Assembly (NCBI GenBank): GCA_018350325.1 | Contig: JAEVLN010000004.1 | Coordinates: 2,728,001 to 2,792,000, forward strand | From: Globodera rostochiensis | Taxonomy: Eukaryota > Nematoda > Chromadorea > Rhabditida > Heteroderidae | Direction of reading: 5' to 3' | Length of the DNA: 64,000 nucleotides | In this document: positions 19,574 to 31,785 of the stretch, piece after piece | Layout: every line of letters begins with the position of its first letter | Numbering within the stretch: the stretch's first letter is position 1 | Notes under the pieces: model-generated | Seen by the model: the letters and a program-made list of their open reading frames with translations, nothing else | The model's database searches: none | What the model was told of the DNA's origin: nothing | Translations under genes and position numbers: made by a program

Positions 19574-22500
19574 TCATAGGGAATCAATGTAGATGACATA
19601 ATTGACAGGGATCAGCCCTGTCCGTCCGTTCAACGTGCCGACAAGCCTAAAAACCAATTAAATAACATATAAATTTAACCAAATTTACCATCCTTCCTCT
19701 TTCGACTGATAGACATTTGTTATGATCTGTGAGCGTGATTTGGGAATTAAAAAAGTAATCATTTTAAAGCACCTGATCTCTTCCAAAACTCAGCTCCGTG
19801 TCGTGCTCTGCTGTGCACGGGTACAGCGTCTTCACCCTTCTAAAATACAACGTTCAAATATTTGCAACAAATAAATGTTAAACCAAAAGTTGGAATTTAG
19901 TCATTTTCTGACTTTGGGTCGAAATTATGCAATTTCCGATGGGTCTTTTAACAATTTTAGCCGACCTCGGATGTTGCAACGGAAGATCAGTGTTAATTAA
20001 GCAGTTGAATCGAGCAGATATTGGCGGCGGTATTTTCAAGGAAAGGGGCCTATCATAAGTTTCGTCGATGTGCTCAAATTCATCAACTCCATGATGAACA
20101 ATGGAACAACTGCTGTCGTCTGCGATGCTTCAGTTTTGGGGGTGAGAAAAAATTAATAATTAAATTAAATATGCTGCTAACCTTGCGGACATGAAAACAT
20201 CAGGAGCACAGTCAGACTCGCTTGTTGCTTTACCGAAATGCAATGAATGCATTTACATATGAACCAATCAAATGCCAATACCTTTAAAGAAGCGTCCAAT
20301 CTCTGAACAACCACCAGAGGACTCAATGAAAGCGGACTCGCTGGACCGAGAATGGTTGATGTTCATCGACATGAACGGGTTCACTCCTGCTGCTGTCAGG
20401 ATAGACGGTGTAAGTCGTGATTCATAGCTAAACACCGATTTTATGCGTCGACCGCTACATTTCAAATGTGGGGGCATTACCCGGAAACAGTTTTATGGAC
20501 CATTTCTTCGGACACAGTTGAGCTGGAGTAATTGTTGACGGGCTTTGGCGGTCCAGACACAACATCGTGCGGTTCAGTGCCGAAAATGAGTTTACACTCA
20601 TCGATGAGCACTTCAACCACGACTGAAAATTGGGGGGGGGGGAAGTTTCAAAACTTACAACAAAAATTGTGACCATTGCAAAATTTTATGTCCAAAATTG
20701 CGGCCATCGTTTCCTCCTTTGGCCGGAGCAGTGACGGGCCAAAACAAACGGCCAAATTTTCCACAGGCATCAGATTATCACTCGAAAAATCGGCAATTCG
20801 TCTTAGATGCCGAATTATCTGTTTTTTTGAAAATGCGATTTTTATTTTTCCATTCATTTTTACGAACCATTTCCAACATCGTTTTGTTCGCCTGCGGCAA
20901 TTGGTGCGTAAACCCTTAAAGAAGAATTAAGCCAATACATTTAAACCCAAAGCGGTCAAATAGCAAAACTTACAGTGAATGCAATCTCTCCTCCGAGTTC
21001 TAAAATTAGAGATAAACAAATTACAACAACAAAAAAAACTAACAAATCCGAAATTTTTGCAGAGCTAATGAAGTACGGATGGAGATGATAGGTGAGAAGC
21101 GGCTCTTTCAGCGAACGCAAAAATGTTTTTACGGCCGAAGAAATTGTCTTGATCTCCCAATCGGACACAAAAAGGTTGCTGAGTTTTTCGCACTTTTTCG
21201 CGTCTAGCGCCGTTTGCATGAGTTTCTGCACTTTCGAGTTAACACCGCAATTTCTTAAAAAATGGAATTAACACTATTTATAGCTTCAAAGCTATTTTTA
21301 ACAATTTTAATAAAAAGCCCATTGTTTAAAATCCAAAATTACCGGTAGAGGCCCTGCTCCTTAATGCCCTTTTCCTCGATCATAGCAATGCAATGTCTGA
21401 CGAAAGCAAAGCCTGTGTCGTCAAGCGAAGCTGCAAAATAAAGCTTTATTACACTTTTCCACGTTATGCTTGTGGGACCCCCCTCATTTAGTTCAATGAC
21501 CTGGGTTGCATTCCAATTCCTTTTTATCCTCAAATGACAAAAACCCCCACTTTCGATTGTCGGCAACATTGCAGTCCCAATGGGCAATGCTCCGTACTGC
21601 TCGGGATCGTGACCGTCCATCACATTGATCCATTGGACAAAGTCTAAACAGCACTTTTAAAAAAATCCAACTTTGATTGCTGACCCGATTCACTCAATGC
21701 TTGCATTGTAATTGGCTCATGTTTTCCCTCCAGAAACACATCAAAACAAAATCTTAACGAAGGGAATTATATTTTTTTCTAAAATGAGGAGGGAGGACAA
21801 ATGCTAGCGTTATATTAAAATCTTGGCTGACCTTCTGTCAATCGAATCGGCCGACCTTCTCAAGCAGTTCTTCAGCTTGTAGGAAATGGTCTGATCCAAA
21901 CACCCTTTCATGTCCTATATAAAATTAAAAATAATAAAAAAAAAGGAGAAAACACACCGTTTTAACGGTCAAACTGTTTACAGGAATCAGAGTAAGAATT
22001 CTAAAATTTAAAAAAAGTAATTAAAAAACAAACGCAAAAGTAAAAAAAAATGCAATAATTTATTAGACAGAAAAAACACCTGGACTCTTTGGAGTAAACG
22101 CAATAATTTCTGGTCGGAGTTCCTCTGGACTGAACCGCTTTGGACAAAAGGCCCCGCATCTCCAGCACAAACAGATAGCCTTGCCTTATGTTTGCGGAGC
22201 TTTCACCAGCAGCGGCCAAATCCGACTCACAATTTGAGGAATTGATGACAAAAATCTATGATAAATCAGAACAAATAGTCACATTTAAAAAACCAAGAAA
22301 TTTATTTTAACTCGAATAACAAATAGTCTCAACCAATGAAAGATGGACTCACCGAACTTTTCAAATATTTGTCCAAAACATTTCTCTTTGCTTCCTCCGT
22401 TTCGGCACGCTTTAAAGAGTAATTTTCTTTGGCCTTCTCCACCTTGTAGCAAACGTCGTTGTAGGTCAGACTCTTATAGTTAAAATGGAAATGAACAAAC

Positions 22501-23760
22501 TGTTGAAGAATAATGCTCCAATTGAACTTACAAAATCTTTTTGAATTTCGTTGGCCATTTGGTAGAAAGACTTCATCTGGTACAGGAAAGAGCCCATAGC
22601 TAAAATCCAAAAATTCATGGAACTTTCTCTGAAACTGCACATACAATGCAAAAACTCAAAGCGAATGGATTCCTGTACAAATTTGATTCTGTGCACGAAG
22701 TTGAGTGAAGCCTGGCAGAAGCTGTGGTCTATGAAAAAATAAAGTGACAAGTTCGGAGAAATTAAATCTGTACGATGAAGTGTCAGGTGAGCATCCGCTT
22801 CACGAAAATCACTCTTTCGTGCCTAATAATTGGCAAAATGAATTCGAATGTTTATGGATGACAATAAGAAATACCGTCGTTATTTTGATGCTAAGATTCC
22901 TCTCAAGGGCCTTGAAATAAATGAAAAAGCATTTCACAAATATAATATAACCTCAAAATTTATAATCACCTGATAAAATTTGTTAGACTCTTTGGAATAT
23001 TTTTGCTTCTCTTCTGTTTTGACCTTTGCAATTTTATCGACCTTAAATGAAGCTTTTACAGAATGGCCTAAGCATCGGAGCTCTGAACACACCATTTTTT
23101 GAAGAGGATTCAAATACCTTTCCATGCCATCGACAGTCCTAACCCTCTCTTCCTCAATGCTGCTAAACTTTGTATGAAATCATTCGATTCTAACGGTTCA
23201 GAAACGAATACTTTTCGGGTTGGGTTCATTTAATTTGTTGCTTATTAAACAAAAATGCGATTGATTTTATAATCAAAATGTACCAAACCAAAAAGTATAC
23301 GCACAAAAGCTTAAAAACCTTATCAGATTGCCGAAGTCTTTGACATAATTCGCTAAAATATGGCATTTAAAAAACTCATTGCATTTGAAAGAAGGTAAAT
23401 TGTGCCTAATATTAAATTGGTCAACATTTAGCTCAATTTGCCTCCATTGTCTTAACAATAAATCTTACCCATTTTGCAATTGTCGTCCGAAACGCTACTA
23501 CCAGCAACATCAATTTTGAATTCACAAAGTGCAGTGGCCAACTGTTTGTAAGCTCGACTCAATTTCAATGATATTTCAAGAATTTTTCGGCAATGCGTCT
23601 CAATGCCTTTGACCGATTTGGACGTCTCGTCCAACGCTGCTTCATGGCTACAAGTTTTAATAGAATTGTCTAAAAAAGGAAAGTCCAACCTGAACAGGGT
23701 TTGACGAAAAAAGGGGCTGTCTGCGAGAGCATCGGCAAATTCCAATGGCTTTAAATGCAT
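19574..23760 (-). CDS. ARHGAP26: GRAF-type Rho GTPase-activating protein (BAR-PH-RhoGAP-SH3)
   Basis: A RhoGAP of the GRAF/oligophrenin group, which couples curved or tubular membranes to inactivation of Rho-family GTPases. The N-terminus MHLKPLEFADALADSPFF matches the GRAF BAR start, and BAR helices continue through 22.3-23.7 kb. PH-like exons follow at about 21.5-22.2 kb. The RhoGAP domain includes DDTGFAFVRHCIAMIEEKG, the arginine-finger block EQGLYR, AVKTFLRSLKEPLLTYHL and the terminal helix block ENLAVCFGPSLLRPKEETM. The last exons encode an SH3: VKTLYPCTAEHDTELSFGRD, NVYQSKEEGW and LNGRTGLIPVNYVIYIDSL, then stop. All four domains appear in family order over about 15-18 short exons. The ATG at 23758-23760 is the expected family start. 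Which paralogue (GRAF1/2/3) cannot be resolved. Confidence 0.92.
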
Positions 23761-25047
23761 TTGTCAATTTATGATAGAATGTCGCCAAAGATCTGTTTAT
23801 TTTTAGTTAGAAAATATTTATTTTACACACGAAACAGAATGATTACGATAAATTCCAAATTTGTCACTTTCAAAAGACATGACTTCTGTTTTTTAATTTA
23901 TTTGTTAGAAGCCGGATTTTTTAAATGCATAACTTTGTAGCATAACGCCATATTATATTTGAGTGTGTTTGTTTGTGAGGTGTCTGTCTTATGGTGCGGT
24001 TACACAAAAATCGTCGGGCGAGGACGAAAACAAATAGAAGGAAAAAGTGAGAGAGATAATTTCTGACCGAATTATTGGACCGAAAAATCTCTGCATTATA
24101 AAATGCCAAGAGGAAAAATGGCAATGCCAATTTTAAAAAAGAAAAATGCATGCAGTTTTGCCCGACACCGGGACTATACTTTAAAATTTCGATGGTTTAT
24201 TTGATTCCGATTGTTGGGAAAATCTTCACGATCCGGCGACACTCTTTTATGCAAAGGCTCACGGACACATACGATTTTGTGAGACGATTTTCCTGTGCCG
24301 TGTTGGTGCGAAACTTTGTTCTTCCGGCTCGCGACAAAACCGTAACACATCGATCGATCGTTTGCTGTCACGTTGTGCAATTAGTGAAGGTATAAATAAC
24401 ACCTTGGCATTCAAAAAAGAATATAGAGTAATTAAATATTGGAGGGGTTCTTCCGAATTGGCGTTGTTGACAGTGGCGGTGCATGACATTTCTGCTGTAA
24501 TTGTTTAGGCCAGCAAATTCGGGTTATTTATAGCCAAGCAAAAAACGCAATGTTATCAATCAAAAAGATAAGAAACCAAAAAAGTGGCATCAGCCAGACA
24601 AAATAAAACGATCCAAAGTATTATTTTAGTGCAAAAAACGGGCAATAAATTTGATTTGTTGTGCTCTTTAGATTTATTTGCTCATAAACGAGCCCATATT
24701 TTAAAATATAAGTTGAAACTTCGCAGTGTAGACCAAAAATTGACCGGAATTCGTTCGTATTAAAATTTTTTATTCACTGGCAAATCGAGCATAAACAGTG
24801 CAAGAAATCGTATTGATAATTTAATGAATTATTTAGTTGAAATAAAAGCAAACAGCACACATTTTAGTCTTTGGCAATTTCATTGTTTCAAAATTATCAT
24901 CCCGCATTAGAAGCAAATTTATATATAGTATAGCTGGCTGACTAAGGTTGAGATGGGCATGTGGTGAGGAAGATCATCATATTGTTCTGGAATATCCATT
25001 GAATTTAATCGCTCCTTTTGCTCTGATCAGAGTTACAGTTTTATTTA
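23761..25047. other. Intergenic, no supported gene
   Basis: Upstream region of the GRAF-like gene and 3' flank of the formin. It is AT-rich. Open frames of about 75-80 codons overlap on both strands at 24150-24490 without any recognisable domain or splice support. Confidence 0.5.
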
Positions 25048-28000
25048 TCATCTCTCAGCGGCGCCTCTTTCTCTTGAGAAGTCAGTCAAAAGTGTCGATT
25101 TTTGTCTGCTGGGGGACGGAGACTTTCTCCTTAGCTGACCCTTGACAGTGATAGTACTCGGTGCAACAAATCCGGTCTCTTTTAGCTCCGCCTGGAAAGA
25201 ATAGGAAAATATACCTTTTAACAATAAACTATTAATAAAATTGCAAGTTTCGGTCCCTCCCCCCCCCCCGCCCCAACTTTGGAGGAGCTCTACAAATCTT
25301 CTCAAATCCAAAATTTGTTGCGTTTTTTAAATCAGTTATGGAATCAACTGATGAGACCCAAAAATCCTTTAAATATAAAATAAACAGAGATTAGCCAACC
25401 ATAAGAATCTCAAAATCCCCATCCTTAAACGAATTCAAATTGCGCTGGCCAAGCTTTTGACTCAGTTCATCGATGACTTTCTCTTGTCCATTCTCTGCCT
25501 TCAAATTGCGTCGCAATAGCACCGATTTTTTTCGTTGTTCCTCCTGTTCTTGTCTCTGAAAAAGCATTTGATTTTATAAGTCTGTTACGAGTCTTAAGTG
25601 CCAAACTTTCTCAGATGCTTTTTGGGCCTCAAGTTCGCCGAGTGCGCTTTCAAAATGTTTGCAAAATGAAGCAATCCTTTAAAAATGGAAATTTTAGTTT
25701 TATGAAACAAAGTTTTGTACCGAGAGAAGAAAACATCCGGCACAGCTGAAGAGCCCTCCCCATAATATAGGGAACATTCGAGGAAGCTTTGTTGCGCCAA
25801 CTTACTAAAAATAAAAATAAAGTGTTATTAACTCTAATTTGTAGAGATAAGTAAAATGAATTTAAAAACATACAAATTTTCTTTGAGCGAAATCAATTGA
25901 GAGGACGACGATTCAATGAACGCATTCAATGACTCGGGGCTCTCATCCTTCCCTTTGCGACTTTGCTCCGTCAGAATCTATATAATGGATGAAAAACTAT
26001 ACATGAAAACGTTGAAGGATTACAAAAGACTGTAATGGCTGACCTGCTCAAATTTTGTGTCGATTTCTTTGACATCCGCCACAATTGTCTCAAAATTGAC
26101 TAAAAAACATTTTTTTTTGAGATTGGTAAAATAAAGCATTGCCTGTCGCAGCAGATTCGGCCAGTTTCAACTGAAAACAAAACATTTTCATTTTTCTAAA
26201 TGATTTTAACAAATAATTTTGCCTCTCTGGTGAAGTCCTGCAATTCTGGGAATTTGTCCGTTATGATTTCCGCCAATATGTGCATCAACTGAATTTCAAT
26301 TATTTGCTTTCAAACAGTCTCATCGTGACACTCACTGTACAATTCCGATCTTTGGGACTTTTCATTATGTTCAACTAAAGAAGTAAACGCGAGATTAACT
26401 GTGGCAAAATAATTAAGTGCCGTTTACCGAATCCAAACTCGCAATTTTGAAGCCATAAACCGGCGCCCTCCTTAATTAACAATTAAACAAATAGTTTCCA
26501 CATCACACCGGACTTGACTTAATCACTTTCCCAAATAAAGCACTCACCTTGCCCCGTTCATTGCATTTCCGACCGCCAAAATGAGTTCAATGACTTTGGG
26601 GAATTTATCCGCATTTTGAATTCTTTTTGAAGCGGCTGTGACTTTTTGCAGCACCGGGATAAGCAATCGCACATTGTCCACAAAATCACTCATAAACTTA
26701 AAGCTCAAATTGTATGAATATAAAAAGCATCAAAAAATAATAATTTAAAAAACAAGCTCCGAAAACGTCAGCTAATTTGTAAGTGCAACCTCACAAATTT
26801 TATAAAAATTAATAGGCATTCCTTCTTTTCGCTATTCGTTAATTTGTTTTATAGCCCCGCACTTATAAACCCAATGGTTCCCCCAATCGGTTCATAAGAC
26901 CGGGTTATAACCTTCATCAAAGTCAGTTTTCGCTCTAGGCGCTCAATGTCCATCAATTTGGCAAGAAACTGTAATAAATATTTTTGAGAATGAAAGCATT
27001 ATAGTTTTTTTTGACCTGGTCCTCTGCAGTCAGCGATTCGAAGTTGTCGTTGTTATGTTTCGCGTATTCTTGCAGTTTCGCAGTCTAATTAAATCAATTA
27101 TAGCGAGCCAAAATTTTTTGTAAAGAAAAAAATCAAAAAACAAAACCTCCTCAGAAGTTGGAACCTAAATATAAAAAAAAAGCTTTTTGCAATTATTATT
27201 AAAAATTGTACAATCGGAAGAAGAACATCGACTTGGTCCGAAGTGAGCGCTGTGAAGTCAAACCGATGGACGGCAGTCATTATCTAAAATTGAGCGAAAC
27301 GGCAGATACAATTTTTGTGAACGCCTCCAACTCAGACCTCCATAGCAGTTTTTCCAATTTTCCGTCGAATTATAGCTATAAAAAAATAGATTTAAAAAAG
27401 ACGATAAAAAAATAAAAGGCTTCGCCAAAGTTTATTCATCCCCAGGGAATCATTTAGCCAAATCCGGAAATGAACTCCAATCCCTGGGCCCTATCCATGG
27501 CCTGGCGACGCCTCTGGGGGGCTCTTTCTTAAAACCGATGTTTTGTAGTCGTTTTGTTGAAAGAAGACTGTGTTTTCCAGAATTTGTCGTCGAATTTGGA
27601 GACGCCTGACCACGCGCTTTTGCCCCGCTTAGAACAGTGTTGTCCACATTTTGATGATTGGCACTGCTTTCTGGTCTATCCGACAATGGTTTCTGCTCCA
27701 AACAAAACATCGCTTCCTAAAACAACACAGCACCAACATCAATTTTTGTGAAAAATTTAAATTAGAAACGGAACAAAACAAAAAATTCACTCTTTGCAAG
27801 GGAAACACCGGAACAAAATTACAGCCAAATTCCTTACCAGCTTGCTTAGATCCAACACGTCGGCCAATTTTCTGAATTAAAAAATGTATTTAAACAAGCA
27901 ACAAATACTGTAAAACGAACTCGTCATTCATGTTGTTGAACACAGTCCCTTTCACTTGGTTTGGATTCAGCGCAGTCCAATTGATCATTGGCATTTTGCT

Positions 28001-31000
28001 CTCAATTTTGGCTATTTTCTTCTTTGGCAAAGATTCGGCAGACGTTGAGACGAATAGGCCAAGCGGCGGTGGAGGTGGTGGCATTGTTTTAGGGCCATTT
28101 TGGACCGGTTTTTTGAGTTGAATTGAAGGCGGTGGTGGTGGTGGTGGAGGCGGCGGATTTGGCACAGGTCTTTGAGAAGGAGCTTAGTAAATTGGAGGGA
28201 TTTGGTTTGCTTTCTGACTGTGCGACATTTACTCGGTTGCGACGATGGAGATGGTGCAGAAACAACAAAACTGGAAGAAGCAGACTCCTTAAACAATGTT
28301 TGCTGAGTTTAGTACAGGGTTTGTTTGGTCTGAACATTTATAAAAAAATTGCCAACAACTTACCCTCTCTGACTGTCGACTTTCTCGTTGTTCTCTAACT
28401 TTTTCATTGACAACAATTGCCGGTGGGATGTTGACTTGCTGCTCCGTCTTCTTCGCCTGAGCGGCGGCATGTTGCGCAACTTTCAAACCCTCTGAAAAAA
28501 ATGAAAGATTTAAAAACGAATAATAATTCAAAAACACGTTTTATCTCCTTCTCAGCTTTCTCCAACATTTCTATCCGCTTTTCGTATTCATTTCGTTGGC
28601 GTTCAAACTTTCGCTCTTTTTCCCTCCAGTCCCTGGACAGCGTTGTGATCTTTTCGTCGTTTTGCCTCTCAAGTTCGGTCCTGTCTTCTGCCAATTTTGT
28701 TTTTTGCTGATTGATCATATTAACTTGGACAAAACAATTTGCTTGCAGTACTTGAAACTCCTGCAAAATGAATTGTTGCAGGGCTTCCCGACCAAGAATT
28801 TTATTAAATGCCAATTCGAAAACTAAATTATGACCACCAGGAATTTTACCTCCTTTTGTCTTGAACAATCGTCTTTCAAACGTTCGTATGCCTCCTCCAA
28901 TACGTCACATTTCATAGACTTTTCATAAAGAACTTGAACATTGAAGCAATTACCACTGGAAAAGAGTAATAAAAGATTGTAAATAAATACAAAAATTGCA
29001 CATTAACAAAAGATGCCTCGGCACGCCCACACCCCCCCCCCCCCATTTTTTCGCCGTTACGAAAAAATTAAAATAAAATTGAAACCCAACATTACCAATA
29101 AGCATTGCAATGCGTCAACAATTCGCATGTTTCATAAGCTGTCTTCAACACATCAAGATAGTTGTCGATTGGTGAAAATTCGTATTGAAGTGCTAAAAAA
29201 TAAATTTTAAGGCAAAAATAAAAATTTTTGAATTTTATTCTTACCAACTCTTTGATTCATGTCAACGGTGGTATGGACCAAAAGATTTATAAATTTGACG
29301 ACGGAAGACAAAAATTCGATTTTCACAGCTTCAGGATGGTTGTAGTCGATGTTCACAGCTTCGGGATTTTTGAAGCAGTAAATCAAAATTTGAAATCGGA
29401 ACGGTTCGTTGTACTGCCTTTGCAGGCGACTGAAACAGTTCAGCACCAATTCGTGTTTTGCGCCGTCATCGTCAAGACACAGAATGCCTGAGAGCATGTC
29501 TAGCGCTAAGGCAATTGACCTACATTTGCACAAAATACAAAACAAGACCCTTTTGGACAATTAAACCTGAGCTGGGAGTGAAGAATGGACCTGACGATAC
29601 AATAAATCGCCTCGCCATTCGAGAACATTGCAGCAATTCCAAACTAAAAAATATTGGCGTCATCTCAGAATAACGCTTTGACTCCTATACCAGAAAAAAC
29701 AACTAAAAAATTAAGAAAAAGCGACATTTTTTGTATTTTCTCTCAAAATTTAAGGTTTCGCTACGGCCCTCCTGTCCCTCCATCAAACCCGGTTATTCAA
29801 CAGTGTGCGAAAAATTGTCAGAATAATGTGCTGTTGATCAGCCTCTATTTCCGCCTGAGTTTTGATCTTCGACGCCTTCAGGTTGTTCTTATTGTTAGCA
29901 AGCAGAGCAGATGAGGCAACAGCTTTCTTCATGGAATGCGTTTCAGCAGTATCTGTAAATTTTCTCGGTAATTTGTGCTATGACAATTCTTTCTTTATTT
30001 AGTGTTTTTAGCTTTAAGAATTTCTAAAATTTTCGTAAACTAACATGACGGAATGATTCCCGATGCATAGACATTGTTGTTGTTGTTGTTTTTGCACGGC
30101 ATGGAAGACACACTGGAAGCGCTGCTTGCATTTAAATAGTGCTGTTGATGAGGAGTTTTGGGTTGGATGCAATCCGCATTGGCCAAATACTCCGCTGATT
30201 GCTGCCCACGCGATGTTGTTGCGACGATCGATGATGTGTAGGCGCTTAGTTCTTGACGGATTTCCGGATGGCTGAAGCAAAAAAAAAAAGTTATGTGTAT
30301 TTGGGAGTCGGGCGATGCCGATAGGCGCGGGCACATAGTCAAGGAATGGGAGGCCCCCCTCCCGCTCAAATCGTTCATATTTTTTAACTTTAAATGTCTG
30401 TTAAAAAACAAAATTTGAAATTTTCCAAATCCACCCCTCTCGAAAAAATATTTTAAGAAAATCGCGCAAAAAAAGCTCTCAGCAAATGTCCTTTCCTCCC
30501 CTTACGCCCTCTGTTAAGTCCCTGGGTGGACTTACACCAAAGACTTTTGTAGATGGGTGAGATAGTCAACAACAACTTGTAGACCTAAAAAAACAGAATA
30601 ATTAAACAACTGCCGGGTGATCCAACCATTATTTTCCGGTGAAACAAAGGATCTGACCCACTCAATGGAATTGGTCCTCAACGAAATCTCCAAGTGTTTG
30701 AGAATTTTTGTGGGCGAGTCGCCGGCCAGAATCTTCTTTTTCTAAAAATGCGTTATCGTCATTTTATCTAACAATAATTCATCTACCAAAAAATTTAATT
30801 AGGTTTTCTTTAACTTCGGCTTTTACTTTTTTCGCAGATTTCTTGTCCATTAACGCCCTCAATTGATTCAGGTAAACGTGCGGCTCCGTAATGGACTGGT
30901 CATGCGTAAACTGGAGCTGACCGCGCACCAACTCCCACTTTTTCCTAATATCACAATTCCTCAAGGTTCGCATTTTGTCAGGCGGCAGATCCATTTTCGC

Positions 31001-31178
31001 CTAAAATGTAAACAAAAAATAAGTTTAAAAAAAAGAAAATTAAATTTACCAAAACTTCTTCGAAGGCGCTCAGAATTTCCTGTTCATCCGAAGGCATTGT
31101 GTTTGCGGTTTTGTCAAAAATTTGAGTTCGTTCATCAAAAGTAGAACTAGACAACGATCTAAGAGTGCCATTCGCCAT
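25048..31178 (-). CDS. FMNL: Formin of the FMNL/FRL (diaphanous-related) family
   Basis: An actin-nucleating formin that elongates unbranched filaments downstream of Rac/Cdc42. The N-terminal GTPase-binding/FH3 region starts [12 protein letters not shown] and continues [38 protein letters not shown] and exons to about 29.2 kb. A coiled coil follows (about 28.4-28.87 kb: [20 protein letters not shown]). A proline-rich FH1 with P10 and P6 runs (about 28.05-28.16 kb) is followed directly by the FH2 start [19 protein letters not shown]. Further FH2 blocks include AVGNAMNGA and [13 protein letters not shown] (about 26.4-26.58 kb) and [19 protein letters not shown] (about 26.2-26.3 kb). The tail is basic and Ser-rich ([20 protein letters not shown]) and resembles a DAD region. 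The LNWxALxPNQVxGTxF motif is FMNL-type. It has more than 20 short exons. The region at 27.4-27.9 kb is not fully resolved. The start is the first ATG of the open frame. Confidence 0.92.
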
Positions 31179-31785
31179 TTGTATAGCGAGTGAAAATAAA
31201 AACAAGTTGCTGTAATTATAAAGCTAAAATTTGAGGGAAAAATGACATAATGAATTTGGGGTTAGCTGCTCGAGCTCCCATATGTTTTTCTATGAATGAA
31301 AAAATGAATAGAAAACAAAATCGAGGGGGGGGGGCGGGGGTAAAAATTGATGCAATTTATAAATTAAATGTTTTTTCCTGGAAATCTTTCAGTTAGAGTG
31401 GCCAGCCCTTTGTTCAAGCTGAATCATCCGATTCTCAAGTCTCATCTGCTGATAATAAATGAATCATTCATTTTTTGTTTAATTGTTTTTAAATTTTATT
31501 TTCATTACGCCAATTTTGATAAACAAAATAACACTAAAAAGCAAAATTTTTAGATTCACAACATGATTTTATGATTTTGGAACTCTCGCCGATCCCGGTC
31601 ATTACGGGGTTTTAAAATGCCTTTTCTAGTTCTTGGTTGCTCTCCCATTCTTCTGCATTTGGCCGGCCATATCCGTTTGAATTCCTTTGAAAAGTTGTTC
31701 TTTCATCTCATTCAGCTTTAAGATAACCAATAAACATACCAAGTTTATGTAAATATAACATTTTAACCAACATTTTTTGTTGAAT
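31179..31785. promoter_or_regulatory. Divergent intergenic region between formin and chimaerin
   Basis: About 607 bp separate the two start codons, on opposite strands. It contains a G8/G5 tract at 31324-31340 and long A/T runs. It may hold both promoters and both 5' UTRs. No TATA box or other defined element stands out. Confidence 0.45.

Noticed and set aside
24150..24490. Open frames of about 76-81 codons on both strands upstream of the GRAF-like gene
   Set aside because: Neither shows a domain, signal peptide or convincing splice sites. More likely promoter/5' UTR sequence.
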